A stretch of 6,167 nt of DNA, from assembly GCA_937934165.1 (NCBI GenBank), contig CALGZX010000092.1, positions 1 through 6,167 of the forward strand, in the 5' to 3' direction. The notes under the pieces are model-generated. The model was not told the origin of the DNA. It searched no databases and was given only the letters and a program-made list of their open reading frames with translations. Positions within the stretch are counted from its first letter, which is position 1, and each line of letters starts with the position of its first letter. Both the position numbers and the translations under genes were made by a program. This document shows positions 5,673 through 6,167 of this stretch, in pieces. The stretch is from an uncultured Collinsella sp. Its GTDB lineage: Bacteria; Actinomycetota; Coriobacteriia; Coriobacteriales; Coriobacteriaceae.

Positions 5673-6167
5673 ATGGTTAGTCAACGCAAGGCCGGGGCGA
5701 TTCTCGGGTACGCGAACATCATCGTTAAGAATCTCGTCAACCTCGTCTATACCCCGATGCTCCTCGCTTTCGTGGGTCAGGCGGACTACGGCGTTTACCA
5801 GACTGCGAATTCCTTCGTCTTCTCCCTAACGCTTCTGACGTTTGGATTCTCCGAGGCGTATATCCGCTTCTATACGCAGAAGAAGGCTAAGGGGACGGAG
5901 GAAGACGTCCGATCACTCAATGGCATGTACCTTGCGCTATATGCGATGATCAGCTCCATTGCACTGGTGTTGGGTCTGCTCTTTGCTGCGAACGTTGGGC
6001 TATTCTTTTCTGGCAGCTTTACGTTCGACCAAGTCGGGCTTGCGGGCGAGCTCATGGCTATCATGGCGGTGAACGTGGCGGCGGTGCTGTTCTCGACTGT
6101 GTTCGACGCATACATCATGGCCCACGAACAGTTCAAGTTTCAGCAAAGCCGTCAGATGTTCACCACG
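5673..6167 (+). CDS. wzx: Wzx-type oligosaccharide flippase, N-terminal part (3'-partial)
   Basis: ATG 5673 opens a frame that stays open to the window's last base, giving 165 residues of a protein that normally has 400-500. The N-terminus (MVSQRKAGAILGYANIIVKN, then a hydrophobic stretch to about 34) is typical of polysaccharide flippases of the MATE/MOP superfamily, whose first helix carries 'G..lgy...i..n'. LLAFVGQADYGVYQTANSF (30-48) matches the family's 'P..L..lG...YG.y....s', and FGFSEAYIRFY (57-67) the 'lG...a..ry' block. Further membrane spans lie at about 42-58, 83-112 and 121-147. Such proteins move the finished lipid-linked repeat unit to the outer face of the membrane. The C-terminal half, and any truncation there, cannot be judged here. 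Confidence 0.88.
   Translation, partial: MVSQRKAGAILGYANIIVKNLVNLVYTPMLLAFVGQADYGVYQTANSFVFSLTLLTFGFSEAYIRFYTQKKAKGTEEDVRSLNGMYLALYAMISSIALVLGLLFAANVGLFFSGSFTFDQVGLAGELMAIMAVNVAAVLFSTVFDAYIMAHEQFKFQQSRQMFTT

Noticed and set aside
1..6167. tRNA, rRNA, CRISPR arrays, insertion sequences, toxin-antitoxin or defence genes
   Set aside because: I looked for these on both strands and saw none. The polysaccharide genes account for nearly all of the window.

Overview
The window is an internal slice of a surface-polysaccharide (capsule or exopolysaccharide) gene cluster of the Wzx/Wzy-dependent type. All real genes are on the + strand and tightly packed. The GC-rich DNA, G/C-ending codons, GGAG-type ribosome binding sites and use of GTG and TTG starts suggest a high-GC Gram-positive, i.e. 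an actinobacterium. A gut Coriobacteriia member (Collinsella/Olsenella-like) or a Bifidobacterium is my best guess, but this rests on style rather than on a marker gene.

Layout: (1) 1-141, the last 46 codons of a dTDP-4-dehydrorhamnose reductase (RmlD-like), entering from the left. (2) 113-1147, a family-2 glycosyltransferase. (3) 1172-2188, a second GT2 with a GTG start. (4) 2185-3453, a multi-spanning membrane protein that looks like an EpsG/Wzy-type polymerase, overlapping the previous gene by ATGA. (5) 3465-4529, a third GT2. (6) 4551-5621, a polysaccharide pyruvyl transferase with a TTG start. (7) 5673-6167, the N-terminal 165 residues of a Wzx-type flippase, running off the right edge. 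The longest gap between genes is 51 bases, so no stretch over 300 bases lacks a gene.

How the genes fit together (inference): RmlD finishes dTDP-rhamnose. The three GT2 enzymes add sugars to a lipid-linked repeat unit on the cytoplasmic face. The pyruvyl transferase adds a pyruvate ketal, making the unit acidic. Wzx flips the unit across the membrane and the EpsG-like protein polymerises it outside. The priming glycosyltransferase, length-control kinase and export parts must lie outside the window.

No novel system stands out; the gene content is a normal variable polysaccharide cassette. The points worth a second look are a perfect terminator-like hairpin inside the first GT2 gene, a sharp drop in GC at the end of rmlD that probably marks the edge of the variable cassette, mosaic composition inside the cassette, and unusual start arrangements at the second GT2 (an ATG-TGA start-stop on top of a GTG start) and at the flippase (a small hairpin over its ribosome binding site).
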